A DNA stretch of 64,000 bases from Heligmosomoides polygyrus polygyrus (GCA_947396885.1 OX377205.1:64142969-64206968); one strand, 5' to 3'. Shown: positions 12,118 to 23,212, counted from the first letter of the stretch. Made by a program: numbers and translations. The notes: generated from the letters alone by a model not told the origin.

Positions 12118-12836
12118 GTATCAACCTATCGTCCCGTTGATCGTCGACTTGCTCGAGCGGGCGCCAGCAGCTTCTCCATTCGTCCCTCTCGCGTGCCAGA
12201 GTGCTCCAATGAATCCTCTTCGCTCAAGGGACACGAAGAACGTCACATCGGTCGTTCAGGGCTTTCAAGAAGCCCGACCAACGCGTTGGTGGGCGTCCTG
12301 GTGTTCTCTTGACATCCCGCCGAATCCAGTCGGTAACGGTTCTCGACCAGCGGGTGTCTGCGAAGCGCATTACGTGGCCGGCCCACCTAATTTTCGAAAA
12401 CTTGGCTCACGCGACAGCGTCCCCGATCTTCGAACGTCGGCGAAGCTCGGAACTCCGGAGGCCTTCTCTCACTTGTGTGAATCGTGTCACTCCGAGCATC
12501 GTCCACTCGATTCCACGCTGCGTGACGCTGATCGCGTGTTCATCCTGCTTTCGTATAGCCCAGGTCTCTGAGGCGTATGTTAGGGCAGGAAGAACGGTAG
12601 AGTCGAATAGGTGGGCACGGAGTCGGACGTTCTTCGTTTTCTTCGCGACTTCTTCGACGCTCTTGAAAGCTCCCCAAGCCGCTCGTTTCCTCCTGCTCAG
12701 CTCCGGCGCTAGGTAGTTGGCCATATTGACTTCGCGACCCAGATACACGTAGCTGGAGCATTCGAGATGTTCGTTCCGTTGAGCGAGAATGGGGCATCAG
12801 AAACTTGTCCGTTCCTCATGAACATCGTCTTAACAT
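12118..12836 (-). mobile_element. RTE LINE, 5'-truncated copy (C-terminal part)
   Basis: The minus-strand frame at 12748-12407 includes ELSRRKRAAWGAFKSVEEVA, VLPALTYASETWAIRKQDEH and RFTQVREGLRSSELRRRSKI, the C-terminal region of the RTE protein. Another frame continues with RDVKRTPGRPPTRW and ends near 12120 with a DDQRDDR-like tail. Everything upstream of the last part of the reverse transcriptase is missing, the usual result of incomplete target-primed reverse transcription. At least one frameshift lies near 12407. Confidence 0.8.
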
Positions 12837-12839
12837 CAG

Positions 12840-13554
12840 GCTTAGGGTGGTAAGGTCAGAAGAGTGTACTCTTTTCGTCCAAGATTTGCGCATGGAGATT
12901 ATTTGGAGTGCTGATCGCTAATCTAGATCTGCTTTTGGATTACTTTACATGGAATTCAAAATCTGTTATCCTTCCACCTTCAAAGAGTTCAACAAATGTA
13001 AATGGCAGTTCAGAAGTGCGTTGGAAATAAGGGGCGGGGACGAGGAGGACAAGAGGTGTCAATGACGATGAACTGCAAAATGCAAAACGCCAGCATCGGC
13101 TGGAGTCAAGCGAACAACACCATTCCTGCGAAGCGACAACTCTACCACTCTGTCTCCTCCGCAACTATTGGGGGGAACTGCTACGCTGATTTTGACAGCA
13201 CCGCGTCCAGCGCTGCATCAACGCGCACGACCGATGTACACTAGAACGCAAGCTTTGACCGGTCAGTACATACTCGCTCAGAAGGTCCATTTAGCAAATT
13301 TGGTCTACATATCACTTCAGGCCCTTTTACACGATATGGGCCTCTTTATGAAGTTCCATAGGAGGCTGAAGGCTTTTCCTGGAGAGAGTGGTGACGTCAT
13401 TGCCTTCAGCCGACATTTAGCCTATGATGGGTTGCTTTTCGCTCTTGTGGTCTCATACTCAGAACAAAAAACGAATTACAGAATGGTTCGATATTGCAGT
13501 TTCGTAAATAAATGAGAATCCCTCTGAATCTCTTCAATGCCAACAACAACGGTT
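12840..13554. other. No supported gene
   Basis: Short frames on both strands lack splice context or recognisable domains. Nothing repeated was recognised. Confidence 0.4.
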
Positions 13555-13642
13555 AAGAACTACCAAAACAGCTTCTTACTCGCTTGAATAATGCGGCCTG
13601 AAGCATTATTCAAGCGAGTAAGAAGCTGTTTTGGTAGTTCTT
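13555..13642. repeat. Perfect 40-bp inverted repeat (hairpin, 8-nt loop)
   Basis: The arms at 13555-13594 and 13603-13642 are exact reverse complements, separated by GGCCTGAA. No mismatch was found over 40 bp. It lies 43 bp before the long (TG)n tract. Such perfection points to a very recent event, or to a sequencing or assembly fold-back. Confidence 0.95.
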
Positions 13643-13643
13643 G

Positions 13644-14002
<359 letters not shown>

Positions 14003-14058
14003 CCAAAAGCAACCCAGGAGAATGACCGGCAGGCGGATGAAGGCGATATCGCCACCAC

Positions 14059-15977
14059 CAGGGGTGTGCGTAAATGAAATCCGAAATTTCATAAATCGTG
14101 AATCGTAAACCGTAAATCGTAAGAGGTGCCTGACTTATAATGCATCTAATTTCATGGACACTTTTCTAAAAAATCTTTTCAATCTTAAAAGACGCCTATA
14201 CAGAGAGCTCAAATAAAAAGCTTACACTGCTTGGACGATCAAAAGTGCTTATCATTCTACTAGGCATTGACTTGCATGTAAAACTATGACTTTGTAGAAA
14301 CAACCGCAACAACTGCGATCTGAATAAGCCAACAAAACCATTCCATCCAAAACCCAAAAAAAATTTGATCGCTGGTCAACTGAACGAAAACAGTATTTGC
14401 ACAAATAATCCAATAAGCATCCCCTACTGGGTGAGCGCATTGCCCATTTCTATGTTCTTGCACATCTAAAGTTCTATGCCTTCCCAAATTTTGAAATGTA
14501 CCCAACAGCATTTCTGTAGCAGACGGGAAGGTATCGTGTGCGATTGAAAGAGTATGATCACATTTTTGGACATGGTCGGATTTTTAACTTAAAATTATAG
14601 AGGAAGGTATTTTGTGTGGCATTTTTTAGAAGTAAAGAAGAGAAGCAAGGTGCAGCTTGAATTGAAAGTGGTTCAACTGATTCGAACAAGGTGCATTCTA
14701 AACATATAGGGGGAACCCATGTTAGAGAAGTTGGAGGACGGCTATCGCCTGCTCCAGAAAAGGAGTTCTTGATTCGAATCCTGCCACGGGCAACCAAGTC
14801 TTCCATATCTGCTGGGTTGTCAATTGGTACCTGATTTGCCTGGGAGGGATAAAACACTGACCTGTACATTGGCTACAACCGCAATTAATTCTATAAGGCA
14901 AACCCACACTCGAATGACCTCTACGATATCCTACAGAAGTAGAAAGAATAGATGGCGCATCTCAAACAGGGACTGGTTTACGTCATGCTTTGTCCTTTAT
15001 CATTTTTGAAGGCAAACACAACTTCTGAACGGAAGATCGTCGTTCGACGATACCAGGCAATTACTTTCGGCATTTACTTTGCTCGCATGTTTGCTTGCAC
15101 TTGTCAAATTTCGGAAATTCCAAAATATTGCATTACTAATTATTAACTGCTTGCATTCGCCAGCCCTGCTCTCCACTACCTTTGTAACAAACGCTATCGT
15201 ATCTTTTGCCCAGTCTTTAGCATTTTGAACAGATTGCACAGGGCGAACGCAACAGCTCCACTCAAACCACTGAAAATGAGACCAAAAGTGACAAAATTTT
15301 TTACTTTTATCATGAAAATGTCAGACGTTTTGCTTAGGGCGCACCTCATACGCAAATAGACGCACCATGACGTGCAGTCATAGTCAGATTGAAACATGAC
15401 TGTTTTATTCTTTCCACAGTTTAGCTGCATGAGTTCTACTCGTCTGCATTGGAGGGTCTCGTCTATGTGGTGAACAAGTGGTGAAAAGTTACAAGTGGAC
15501 TAGGCGGTGCTTGCAGCATAGAATATGGTTACGCGGGTGATTATCTTCGTTCCAGTGCAAGGAGAATTTTCATGTCTTTCTGTGAACTGGAACGAAGTGC
15601 TCTCAGGCAATTCGAATGTAAGATATCATGATAGTGTGGTCAGAAAAAAGCTAGCCCCGCTCCATTGCCATGAATTAACTCGAGCGGCCTATCCACAAAA
15701 CTGCGTTGTTCTGTCACAGCGCCACAGCAGAACATAAAGAAATAAATAGGAAATAGCAATGAGCTATGAGGGAAGTCTTTAAAAGCGGGTACGTCGTCAT
15801 CATCCGAATTGTATCATGTTATGTGGACGTTTGTCATCCGTGGGCCGAGGATCACATTTACGAAAATTTACGATTTACGACCCAAAATGTCGTAAATCGT
15901 GAATCGTAAAAAATTTGCCAAAAATCACCGTAAATCGTAAAATCGTAAATCGTAAATCGTAATTACGCACACCCCTG
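14059..15977. mobile_element. hAT-like non-autonomous element 1
   Basis: The left end begins CAGGGGTGTGCGTAA and the right end finishes TTACGCACACCCCTG, exact inverted repeats of 15 bp. It is flanked by the 8-bp direct repeat GCCACCAC at 14051-14058 and 15978-15985. An 8-bp duplication with CAG-starting ends is diagnostic of the hAT superfamily. Just inside each end are arrays of TAAATCGTAAATCGT-like words (14091-14122 and 15860-15962), probable transposase binding sites. No transposase is encoded. A SINE lies inside at about 14.7-15.0 kb. Partial relatives occur at 23.13 kb and 51.32 kb. Confidence 0.9.
14722..15003 (+). repeat. SINE-like repeat, family B, copy 1
   Basis: It contains a tRNA-like head with a box-B-like GATTCGAATCC (near 14772), then a body shared with 20.35-20.65 kb (CCAAG-TCTTCC, TTGGTACC-like, GGGAGGGATAAA, CTACGATATCCTACAGAAGT) and a GTCCTTTATC 3' tail. 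The boundaries are approximate. It sits inside hAT-like element 1 and therefore inserted after that element did, or travelled with it. Confidence 0.6.
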
Positions 15978-15985
15978 GCCACCAC

Positions 15986-16550
15986 TCTCGATGGGTTCGC
16001 CTTGTTTTTACAGGTGTTCCTAAATTAGAAAAGTAGTTCTCAAACAAGCTAGAGTCACGATGGAACAGCGGTTAAGTTCGGATTTTTTAGCTGTGCAGGA
16101 AATTCTCCTGAATCCCTCCTCCAGTTGCCTTCTATTCTATTCCATCTGGCCTTGTGTATCAGTATTCTACAAAGCTGCGGCTGTAATTCTGGATGAATGA
16201 ATAATCTGTCAGTAGCCTCCAATCTACCTCGAGCTGCTCCCCCCCCCTAGTACGACAAAAGTTGGGCTTAAATCAGCTCTGTACTGGAGAGTGTTAAGAG
16301 ATTCTCACACTCGTAGATAGCTAGTGTCCGTCACCAACGAATGACCAATATTTAATCCATTCATATCCACAAATAACAATTTATCCATCCATAAATGAAT
16401 ATTGATGCATTCATACTTATAGTACTGACATAATAGACACAGCTATGCGACAGAATTTTCCAAAAACTTCAGATATGACTGGAATACCAGTAATGGGATT
16501 CTACCGCGCAGGTTCTGATTGGAAACATAGCTCGTTTCGCTCAGAACCTA
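15986..16550. other. No supported gene
   Basis: This is AT-rich sequence downstream of the minus-strand gene's last exon. It would include that gene's 3' UTR, but I could not place a poly(A) signal with confidence. Confidence 0.4.
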
Positions 16551-16556
16551 AAACTG

Positions 16557-16881
16557 CTAATTCCAGGGTACGTCTGTACTAATGATAGGCAGTGGACCCC
16601 CCCCCCACTTCCTGGAATGTAAAAATGCTGGTATTTTCTTGTTGGTAGAAGACAAAAGAGAACGCGGCCGAGATCTTCCGAAAACTCCGGAAGCCACGCA
16701 TTCTTCGACAACAGAAATGCGTTGCTCGCCCCTCGCGAACCCTACCGGCGCGCAGTGGGAACTAGAAGAATCGTCACCTACCTCCACTAACTGGCGAGAA
16801 GGACAAAGATAGGAGGTGCTCTCGCTGTCCACACTTGTGCTCCGGCGAGTTGACGCGTTCTCGATCGGGGGATGAGGAAGC
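16557..16881 (-). CDS. Terminal exon of the minus-strand gene
   Basis: It opens after a TTAAG acceptor with one base that completes the TT left by the previous exon (Leu), then reads LPHPPIENASTRRSTSVDSE and stays open to TAG at 16557-16559. The region is rich in Ser and Arg, like the upstream exons. A GTAGGTGAC at 16781-16773 could act as an alternative donor after codon 33, keeping phase. A run of C near 16600-16610 (G in the coding strand) lies within the last 20 codons, so an indel there could alter the C-terminus. The 59-nt intron upstream (16882-16940) has a strong GTAAGTTT donor. Confidence 0.5.
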
Positions 16882-16940
16882 CTTAACATTCACTGCTTTA
16901 GGGTTTGTCATAAAATTAGCTTGGCTGTAGCCAAACTTAC

Positions 16941-17269
16941 AACGCCTTCTTAGCTCGCTTGATCCGCAGTCGTACTTGGCTGACATTCACATCCGGTACA
17001 GGCTGATCGACAGTTACCTGGAAGGAGAATCTGGGGGTCATAATGGCCGCCACAGGAAAATTGCTCAAATTAGGATCTTCTTGCACAATTCCTTCCTTAT
17101 AGGATAGATGTGTGATGGAGGCTTTCTGGCTTGAAGTCGAAAGACTTTGGTCAGCACAGAACCCACTTGTGCGCCGTGATGAGACGCTGGTCTTGTAAGC
17201 CCCTTGCTGAAGATTGTGTTTTTGATGGAGGTGGCTTTGCAGGAGAGCGACGTAGATGCCAAGGACTTC
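16941..17269 (-). CDS. Internal exon of the minus-strand gene
   Basis: It follows a TTCTAG acceptor at phase 0, reads EVLGIYVALLQSHLHQKHNL, then a Ser-rich stretch, PNLSNFPVAAIMTPRFSFQ, and RLRIKRAKKAL near the end, with a strong donor T|GTAAGTTTGG. Length is 329 nt, leaving two bases that the next exon completes. No domain is recognised; the last part is basic. An internal CAG|GTAACT at 17018 could also be a donor and would shorten the exon to 252 nt. Confidence 0.6.
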
Positions 17270-17329
17270 CTAGAACAGCAGCCAAACTAGTTTTCAGATA
17301 AGCGGCACATACAGCTTGGGAGAAATCAC

Positions 17330-17434
17330 CTACATTTTCTCATGCCAAGTCTTCTTCTCCTCGAGCTGCTTAGCACTGTTGAACAGCGAACAGCTAACAT
17401 ACTGCGTGGCCAGTGGCTTTCTCTCACGAATCTT
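17330..17434 (-). CDS. Possible alternative terminal exon
   Basis: After a CCCACAG acceptor at phase 0 the frame reads KIRERKPLATQYVSCSLFNS, then KQLEEKKTWHEKM and a TAG stop. Its phase fits the exon ending at 17997, so it could be a different C-terminus spliced in place of 17269-16941. The 34-codon length and mixed-charge composition are plausible but not conclusive; no donor is strong enough to make it internal. Confidence 0.35.
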   Translation of the reverse strand, partial: KIRERKPLATQYVSCSLFNSAKQLEEKKTWHEKM

Positions 17435-17996
17435 CTGTGGGTGCGTGAACTTCAGGCTAAATAGTCCGACTTGGTATTATGTCAGACCTACTTCTCACCA
17501 AATGGTGCTGTTTCTTTCATCCCGCATTACCTTCTAGGTATTGCCAGTATCACCGTGATGTCTTCGGGAAGACATGGTTTCCTCTTGACGATTGTTGACA
17601 TCTAAACAAGAAAACTTCGACGACGGGTGGGGATGATGCAGCAGAGTTCCTACAGTATGGAACAGTATTGAAGAGCATTTTGAGGAGTCTCCTCCTCGTG
17701 CTATTGTGCTGCGTATTTCGCAGATGGATACATATGGAATTAAAGAAACGTTCTGGAGAAACTGAGAAGCGGTTGTTATCGCTATGATCTTTGTTTGGAG
17801 AATGCCAAAAAATCGTTTAAAAAATCCGCGAAGAGTTTAGCACTGCTGACAGCGGCGGAAATCATTCAAATTTGTTTCGCAGATAGGCCAGGCTGACTAT
17901 TGTAACATAGCTGAACATTATACAATGTCGAGGTTTCAAGAGGAGAGTATATGGTGACGATTTGAATGACATTCAACTGTTCAACTCGATATTTAC

Positions 17997-18272
17997 CTGA
18001 ACACTTTCCTCCTTCGGTACCACTGGCTTGCTGATTACCTTCATCCCTTTCAGTTCTACGCTCTTGCTTTCCTTCTTTTCCAACAAAGTCGAAGTATCGG
18101 CCTTCTTCTCTTTATTCTCTAACACGCTCAACGGCTCGACTTTCTTCAGTGGTTCAGTCTTTTTTTCAATTCTGACCACAGGAGCTTCGAGCTTCGCAAG
18201 ATCTTTCTTGGTTTCCACCACCGCGTTTTTCATCTTGTCATCCGCCTTTTCATCCTTGGCCTTTCCAGAAAA
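17997..18272 (-). CDS. Lys/Glu-rich exon of the minus-strand gene
   Basis: Exactly 92 codons between a TTATTTCAG acceptor and a CAG|GTAAAT donor, both at phase 0. It reads FSGKAKDEKADDKMKNAVVE and continues with repeated KK-E-P patterns such as EKKTEPLKKVEPLS. Composition suggests a disordered, possibly microtubule- or nucleic-acid-associated region; that role is inference from charge only. The preceding intron is 63 nt and has no in-frame stop, so retention would add 21 residues. Confidence 0.8.
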
Positions 18273-18335
18273 CTGAAATAATGTTTTTAGTGAGGAGCTT
18301 AAATCTATATGCCATAGCAAATCGGACAATCTTAC

Positions 18336-18672
18336 CAATTTCCTCAACATCGACGTCCCGTTCTTCTTTTTCTGGTCCACCACTTCTGCAACGTCGACGA
18401 CTCCCTTCTTAACCGCTGGTTTCTCGACATTCTTTATCGGCTCGATAGCCTCTTTCTTAAGGAGTGGCGTCTCCCCATTCTTAACCGTCTCAATAACGTC
18501 CTTCTTAGCCAATGGTTTCTTGCCGTTCTTAATAGGCAGAGTTCCGTTTGGTGTATCGATGGGTTTCGTCTCGACTTTCTTGGGAGGAATTCTCGGCATT
18601 CTCACGCGCTTCGAGACGGTCTCACGAGGTCGAATCTTCCACACGTGATTTGTACTAGATTGGCACGGTTCC
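18336..18672 (-). CDS. Lys/Pro-rich exon of the minus-strand gene
   Basis: The exon starts after a TATTTAG acceptor with one base that completes AG from the previous exon (Arg), then reads EPCQSSTNHVWKIRPRETVS, followed by imperfect repeats of the type IKNG-KPLAKK-VIET: PIKNGKKPLAKK, TVKNGETPLLKK, PIKNVEKPAVKK. Three such repeats of about 17 residues are visible. It ends at a GTAAG donor at phase 0. A Met at 18644 is internal, not a start, because upstream exons join in frame. Confidence 0.8.
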
Positions 18673-18730
18673 CTAAATAACGACTTCCTTACAGTACTAA
18701 TTGAGAAAAATATGTCGGAGGAAGTATCAC

Positions 18731-18819
18731 CTAGTGAGGCGCTTATTCTTGCTTATGAATTCGTCGGCTCCGGCCACCTTCCACAGTCCTGGAACCGGCG
18801 CAGTGCGCTTCACTTTTCG
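18731..18819 (-). CDS. Basic exon of the minus-strand gene
   Basis: It is 89 nt long, with acceptor TTTTTCAG and donor AG|GTGATA. The phase-0 start reads RKVKRTAPVPGLWKVAGADE and then FISKNKRLT, leaving AG for the next exon. It joins in frame both to the acidic microexon upstream (21323-21285) and to 18672-18336 downstream across a 58-nt intron. No domain is recognised. Confidence 0.7.
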
Positions 18820-18821
18820 CT

Positions 18822-20345
18822 GAAAAATTAGCTATGATAATAGCATCTTGATCGCTTCCTAAGAAGCGATAAACAGTTCAACAGGATGGTTGTTCTGTTT
18901 TATAGCTTGTCTTGCTTCTGTTTTAGCGATTGTGTGTTTATTCGCTCCCGGACGCCCAAAGGTAAAGATAAAGGCGAATGAAAATGTGCGAACCTTCTTG
19001 GGTGTGAAATGGACCACAGCACTGTATTGCGACTCATCCTCAATAATGCTCGAAGCTTCGGTGGCCGACTGAATATCAAATGTATAAGAAGACAGTAGAA
19101 ATCGGAGCTTTAACGTCAGATCGGGGACGCATCGTTGTAAAATTGTCAGTTGGTGGCTCTCGTAGCGAATCCATTGGTTAGTAGAGCTTTTGAAGAAACA
19201 GGAAATGTTGTCAATCTACGGTTAGGTCCAACTATGGTTAAATAATAATGAAAATCTGCCCTTCAGCTCCAAGGAGGAAATTGTCGCTGTCATTGTCAAG
19301 CTTTACACGACTTTGGAAGGCGATTTGTCTGAAGAAATAGAGGAGTTGACCTCGTACACTCCTCCCAGACCGACAACGACACGACATGCTATGCATAGAG
19401 TACATATACAAGAGTAGGAACATTCACCTTCCCCCAGGCTAAAGAATGAGGTTGCCTATAGTAATATTCAGATGCTTTTTTTATTCAAGGATTAAGAAGG
19501 TCGTTGGAAATCTATGGATTTAAGATAACATACTTTTTGATCCGATATTCAGCCTATATTATGCAGGATGTGGTGAAGTCACTTTAGAACTTTACGCGTT
19601 AAGGTTCTCACATAATTAAGTGAGTCCCTTCACGAATTGATTTTTTGATGAAAAGGAGAACGACAGGCTTTGCAGTCTAAGAAAGGAACATATGCCTTGT
19701 GTCACGAAGGAGGTCTGTGTATATATTCGGTCAGCCTTTGGAGGAAAGTGACCAAAGAGGTGATCTAACCACTTAGGTAGTTCGGGGGGGGGGGGTCGAT
19801 AATAGCAGAAGGAAGTCAAGAGCCCCGATATGCAGTGAGCAGCTTAAGCCTACTGCAGAACGAATTAAACGTAATTCCAAAGCGGTTCTCGTAAAACAGC
19901 AGAACAGCCTGGTAGGTGACAAAGTGAGATAGTCTACTTCTATACATAGTACTCCTACATATATACCGCAGACGTGTACCTGTAACACTAAAAAGAAACA
20001 TGTGCCACGCTCGCTACTCTTATTCTTTCCGCTATTTTTTCAACAGAATTTTCTAACCTTATTCCGGTTGCTAAATTTCGCAAACGGTAGAACTTCCTTA
20101 AATATGTACTGTCGGAGAATTCGAGATAAAGGGAGCTTTGTCAGAAGAGTTGGAGAAAGCATTTGGAAAGAATTTTGTACGCGACTACTGCACAAAATGT
20201 GGGTGCGCCTACTGGTTATTCTTCACTACAGAGAAAGATTTAGCCAAGGCTCAATATTTTTCTCTTCAAGAAAGCCTCCCCAGACTGTTAACTGATCATG
20301 CCCTAGAACTAAATAGCTGCTTTCTTTCTACATGTTCTACATGGG
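18822..20345. other. Intronic stretch, nothing else supported
   Basis: Between the exon at 18819 and a SINE at 20.35 kb I find short frames only. A run of G at 19785-19794 marks low complexity. No repeat with ends was recognised. Confidence 0.4.
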
Positions 20346-20347
20346 GC

Positions 20348-20655
20348 GCGTGTAGCACAGTCCGATGAGGCGCCGACTGTCGCTTGCGCCCGATACCAGG
20401 TTCCTGGTTCGGATTTCCCGCCCAGGCCAACCAAGCCTTCCACCCCTCCGGGGTCGGTGAATTGGTTGGTATCAGACGTGTTTGGGAAGGATAAAGGTTG
20501 ACTTGTTCATCGACTGGCCACCGCATTGTATGTCATTGTATGGCCAAATACGCATTCATATCGCCTCCACGACATCCTGTAGAAGTAGAATGCGCTGACG
20601 CATCCCGAAAGGAACTGAGTAACGCCGTCCTTTATCCTTATCCTTATCCTTTCTG
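20348..20655 (+). repeat. SINE-like repeat, family B, copy 2
   Basis: The head carries TAGCACAGTCCGATGAG and a box-B-like GGTTCGGATTTCC, followed by the same body as 14.72-15.00 kb and ending in a (CCTTAT)n tail at about 20625-20650. Microsatellite tails are usual for SINEs mobilised by LINE machinery. It lies in an intron of the minus-strand gene, opposite in sense. Confidence 0.65.
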
Positions 20656-21284
20656 CATGTGACTTTAGAACTACCAATTTCAAAGAACGCAATAAACAGG
20701 CCGTTTTTCCGCCCTGCTGGATCTGGAATTCGTCGCGGTCTGACCTGCATCCGCAAAAAGCTTGTGGTAGGCAAGCGATGAAATAAGCTGTCGCAGCCCG
20801 CAATCCAGTCAAAATCTCTTAATAGCAGACTCGCTCGAAACCTGGAGGGATCAGAGTGAGGAACGTGTGTGCACCGCATAAGAAAGGTGTCAGCACGAGC
20901 GCGTGAGTGTAGGGCTGAGTTGGGCCATTTATTCGGGCGGCTTCCACTGGACACTCAGTGCTCGCCAGTCCCGCAGTTACGCGGTCTTGCTGACGGCCTT
21001 GGTATGTGGTTCTGTCTCTAATCCCTCCAGGTCTTGATCCAATCTGCTTCCAGGAAATTGATTTGGTCGTTCTGCTTCTAAACTACGCTCAATCTGCGCA
21101 CGACGGTGAACACGCCATTTTGCCGCGCGCACTACCCAAGTGCTATATGATAATGCTTTGAGAAATGGAAGGATTTAAGCAATTTTGCATCCGGGTGTGT
21201 AACCAGAATCACCTCCATCATTACTCATAATCCTTCTGTTTCAGTTTTCATGACTTCAAAGTTCATGGTTTAAGCACTACTCAC

Positions 21285-21323
21285 CTCATCACTGTCAAAG
21301 AAATCGTCATCGCTATCGTTAGA
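21285..21323 (-). CDS. 39-nt acidic microexon
   Basis: Bounded by TTATTTCAG and GAG|GTGAGT, it encodes exactly 13 codons: SNDSDDDFFDSDE. Eight of the 13 residues are acidic and three are Ser, so it could be a phosphorylated acidic patch. Phase 0 at both ends lets it be included or skipped without changing the frame, which suggests regulated splicing. Confidence 0.7.
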
Positions 21324-21449
21324 CTGAAATAAGCAGTAGGGTTAGACATGCGTAAAGTAATGAAAAAAAGCACAACACAGTAAAGCTATTCGGAAATCTA
21401 CACGGCCACATGTAATGCAAAACAAAGAACTAGCCATAACTAACTGTAA

Positions 21450-21697
21450 CGCTAATGAATCTGAAGACATTGGAAGTGAGTGAACTGAGTCGCTACCAAT
21501 GTGCTCTACAGTAACAGAACTGTCTCTTGGAGTGATGCCAAGGAGGTTTGCGATAACGTTGACGTTAAACAGATCAACCTTCGGTGGGAGCTCAGCCGGA
21601 GCAGGTGGCGCATGCGGCTTTGACGCCGACGGATCCTCGTTTGCCTCAGATGGTGCCGTGTCGTCAGGTTTACTTGCCAGCCCAGGTGTGGAAACGT
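21450..21697 (-). CDS. Pro/Ala-rich exon of the minus-strand gene
   Basis: From a TTTCTTTAG acceptor with two bases, the frame reads VSTPGLASKPDDTAPSEANE, SKPHAPPAPAELPPKVD, and then VNVIANLLGITPRDSSVTVE. An upstream acceptor at 21730 would add YTRSSSPFSLD but changes phase relative to the preceding exon. I could not fix the 3' end: no strong donor at phase 0 was seen, and 21450 is my estimate. The exon is open well past that. Confidence 0.6.
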
Positions 21698-21739
21698 CTA
21701 AAGAAAATGGACTAGAGGACCGGGTATACCTGCACAAGG

Positions 21740-22858
21740 AGAAAACAGCTCTGCGGAGTGTTGTGAAAACCTTTGTATGAAGCGGTTTTCCAAGGGGCTG
21801 AGGTAATTGCTTGCGAATTCATCTAAGCTATATAGAACTTATGAATCTCGACTTCACCCTCGCGTGTCAAAGCATTGTGAGTGGGTCCAAGCTTTTTTCA
21901 ATGCAAAGATAACTTTATCTATCACCGTGTCCTTTGACATTCCACGAAACCACCAACCGGCCATCACCTGCAATAGACACGAAGTTCGCCGGTCAGAATT
22001 CCCTTTCTGATCCAAACCCAACTACAGTAGCGGGCATGTATTTTGGTAACTGACCGAAAGGAACGCGCACGCCGGCTTGCTCCGATTTCGAGCGCTCCAA
22101 AGTGGTCTTTTTAAAATAACCTTTTTCAAAATCAGATAAATAATGTGCAGAGCGCAACCGAGGGAGGCCATAAACTAGTCACCAACTGTTCACTCCAAAT
22201 CGTTAACCGCACTACACGTCTCCACTCAGAGATGTTGTATGAACCTCCTATGTACGAAGCCTGCGCCGAGTCAGATGTGATGAGAAAATGCAGGTCTGCT
22301 CTAAAACGTCCCGTCCAATTCACAGAGGCAACCTTCTGTGGTTGAATGAAGTCCAAAGCTATGCAGCTGAGTAAAAACAGCCCAATATTCCTTATTGCGA
22401 AGGTATCACAACAGCGCATCGACCGATGCCTGACCACGACTCGCGTCTATGTTAGCGTTGGTGATGACAACTAATCGTTCGTGCACAAAATTGAAATTTC
22501 GTCAAAGCTTCAGCCTTCAGCGGATGACATGTCTAAATCTCTTGTATGTAAATCGAATATGCCCGTTTACTTCCCTTTCTTTGGAGAATTAGTCGACTAA
22601 TGGAGGTGCCCTTCTGGTCCCTCGATCGTGAAGTAGAAGCCTTCATTATCGTGCCCAGAACACCCGTTTCGCGGGAGTGGACTCTACATGTTGGCCCGGC
22701 AACCCACTTCGCGTCCCGTCTCATGTGTTTCGTGAAGACTAAGGGGACTATCCTGCAGCACTACGTCAGGTAACAGGCTTCCATCGATTTTCTCAGGGAG
22801 TAGCATATTCAAAGTCCCAATTGAACTAGGCTCTTATGCTGAGGTCGCTCGTCATTCA
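21740..22858. other. Intronic stretch, nothing else supported
   Basis: This contains short frames without splice context and no recognised repeat ends. Confidence 0.4.
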
Positions 22859-22859
22859 G

Positions 22860-23115
22860 TAGTCCTCACGTACGGACTACAGAACTCCGACGGGCGTTTC
22901 ACCGCTTTCACCCAACCATTGCACTGACTCAATTGCGGCTTTTGATCGTAGTTTGGAGCGAGGTTTGTCCATCAATCGGTTTGCCAACCTAGACCTCACA
23001 CTGAAACCATTCTCAGCTTCGCAATTTTTGCAAGCAGTGGTGTGTCGGAGCCAAGAGTCGAACCTGTGAACGTTTGTGCGTGAGACTGCACTACTAACCA
23101 CACACCCAACTTTAA
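22860..23115 (-). repeat. tRNA-derived SINE, family C
   Basis: Read on the minus strand it begins near 23115 with a tRNA-like head: box-A-like TGGTTAGTAGTGCAG followed ~30 nt later by box-B-like GGTTCGACTCT, then a unique body. Box spacing suits Pol III. It abuts a fragment of a hAT-like element at 23.13 kb. Confidence 0.55.
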
Positions 23116-23132
23116 ATGCTCCCGATGAGGGG

Positions 23133-23212
23133 TGTGCGTAAATGGAATTTGAAATTTCGCAAATCGTAAATCGTAATTACGGAAAAACCGTTGTAAATAG
23201 TAAGAGTCAGCG
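23133..23212 (+). mobile_element. End fragment of a hAT-like element 1 relative
   Basis: GAGGGGTGTGCGTAAATGGA, then AAATTTCGCAAATCGTAAAT, match the left end of the element at 14059, with the same subterminal AAATCGTAA words. The first base of the terminal repeat is changed and no right end is found, so this is a solitary end. Confidence 0.75.

Noticed and set aside
16982..17017. A 38-nt intron inside the exon ending at 16941
   Set aside because: GTAACT...GTCAG is shorter than the other introns here, and reading through gives a plausible basic segment and a better donor.
18644..18644. Met at 18644 as the start of a 223-codon single-exon gene
   Set aside because: The upstream exon joins in frame across a 58-nt intron, and the long frame includes a spliceable 63-nt intron, so this Met is internal.
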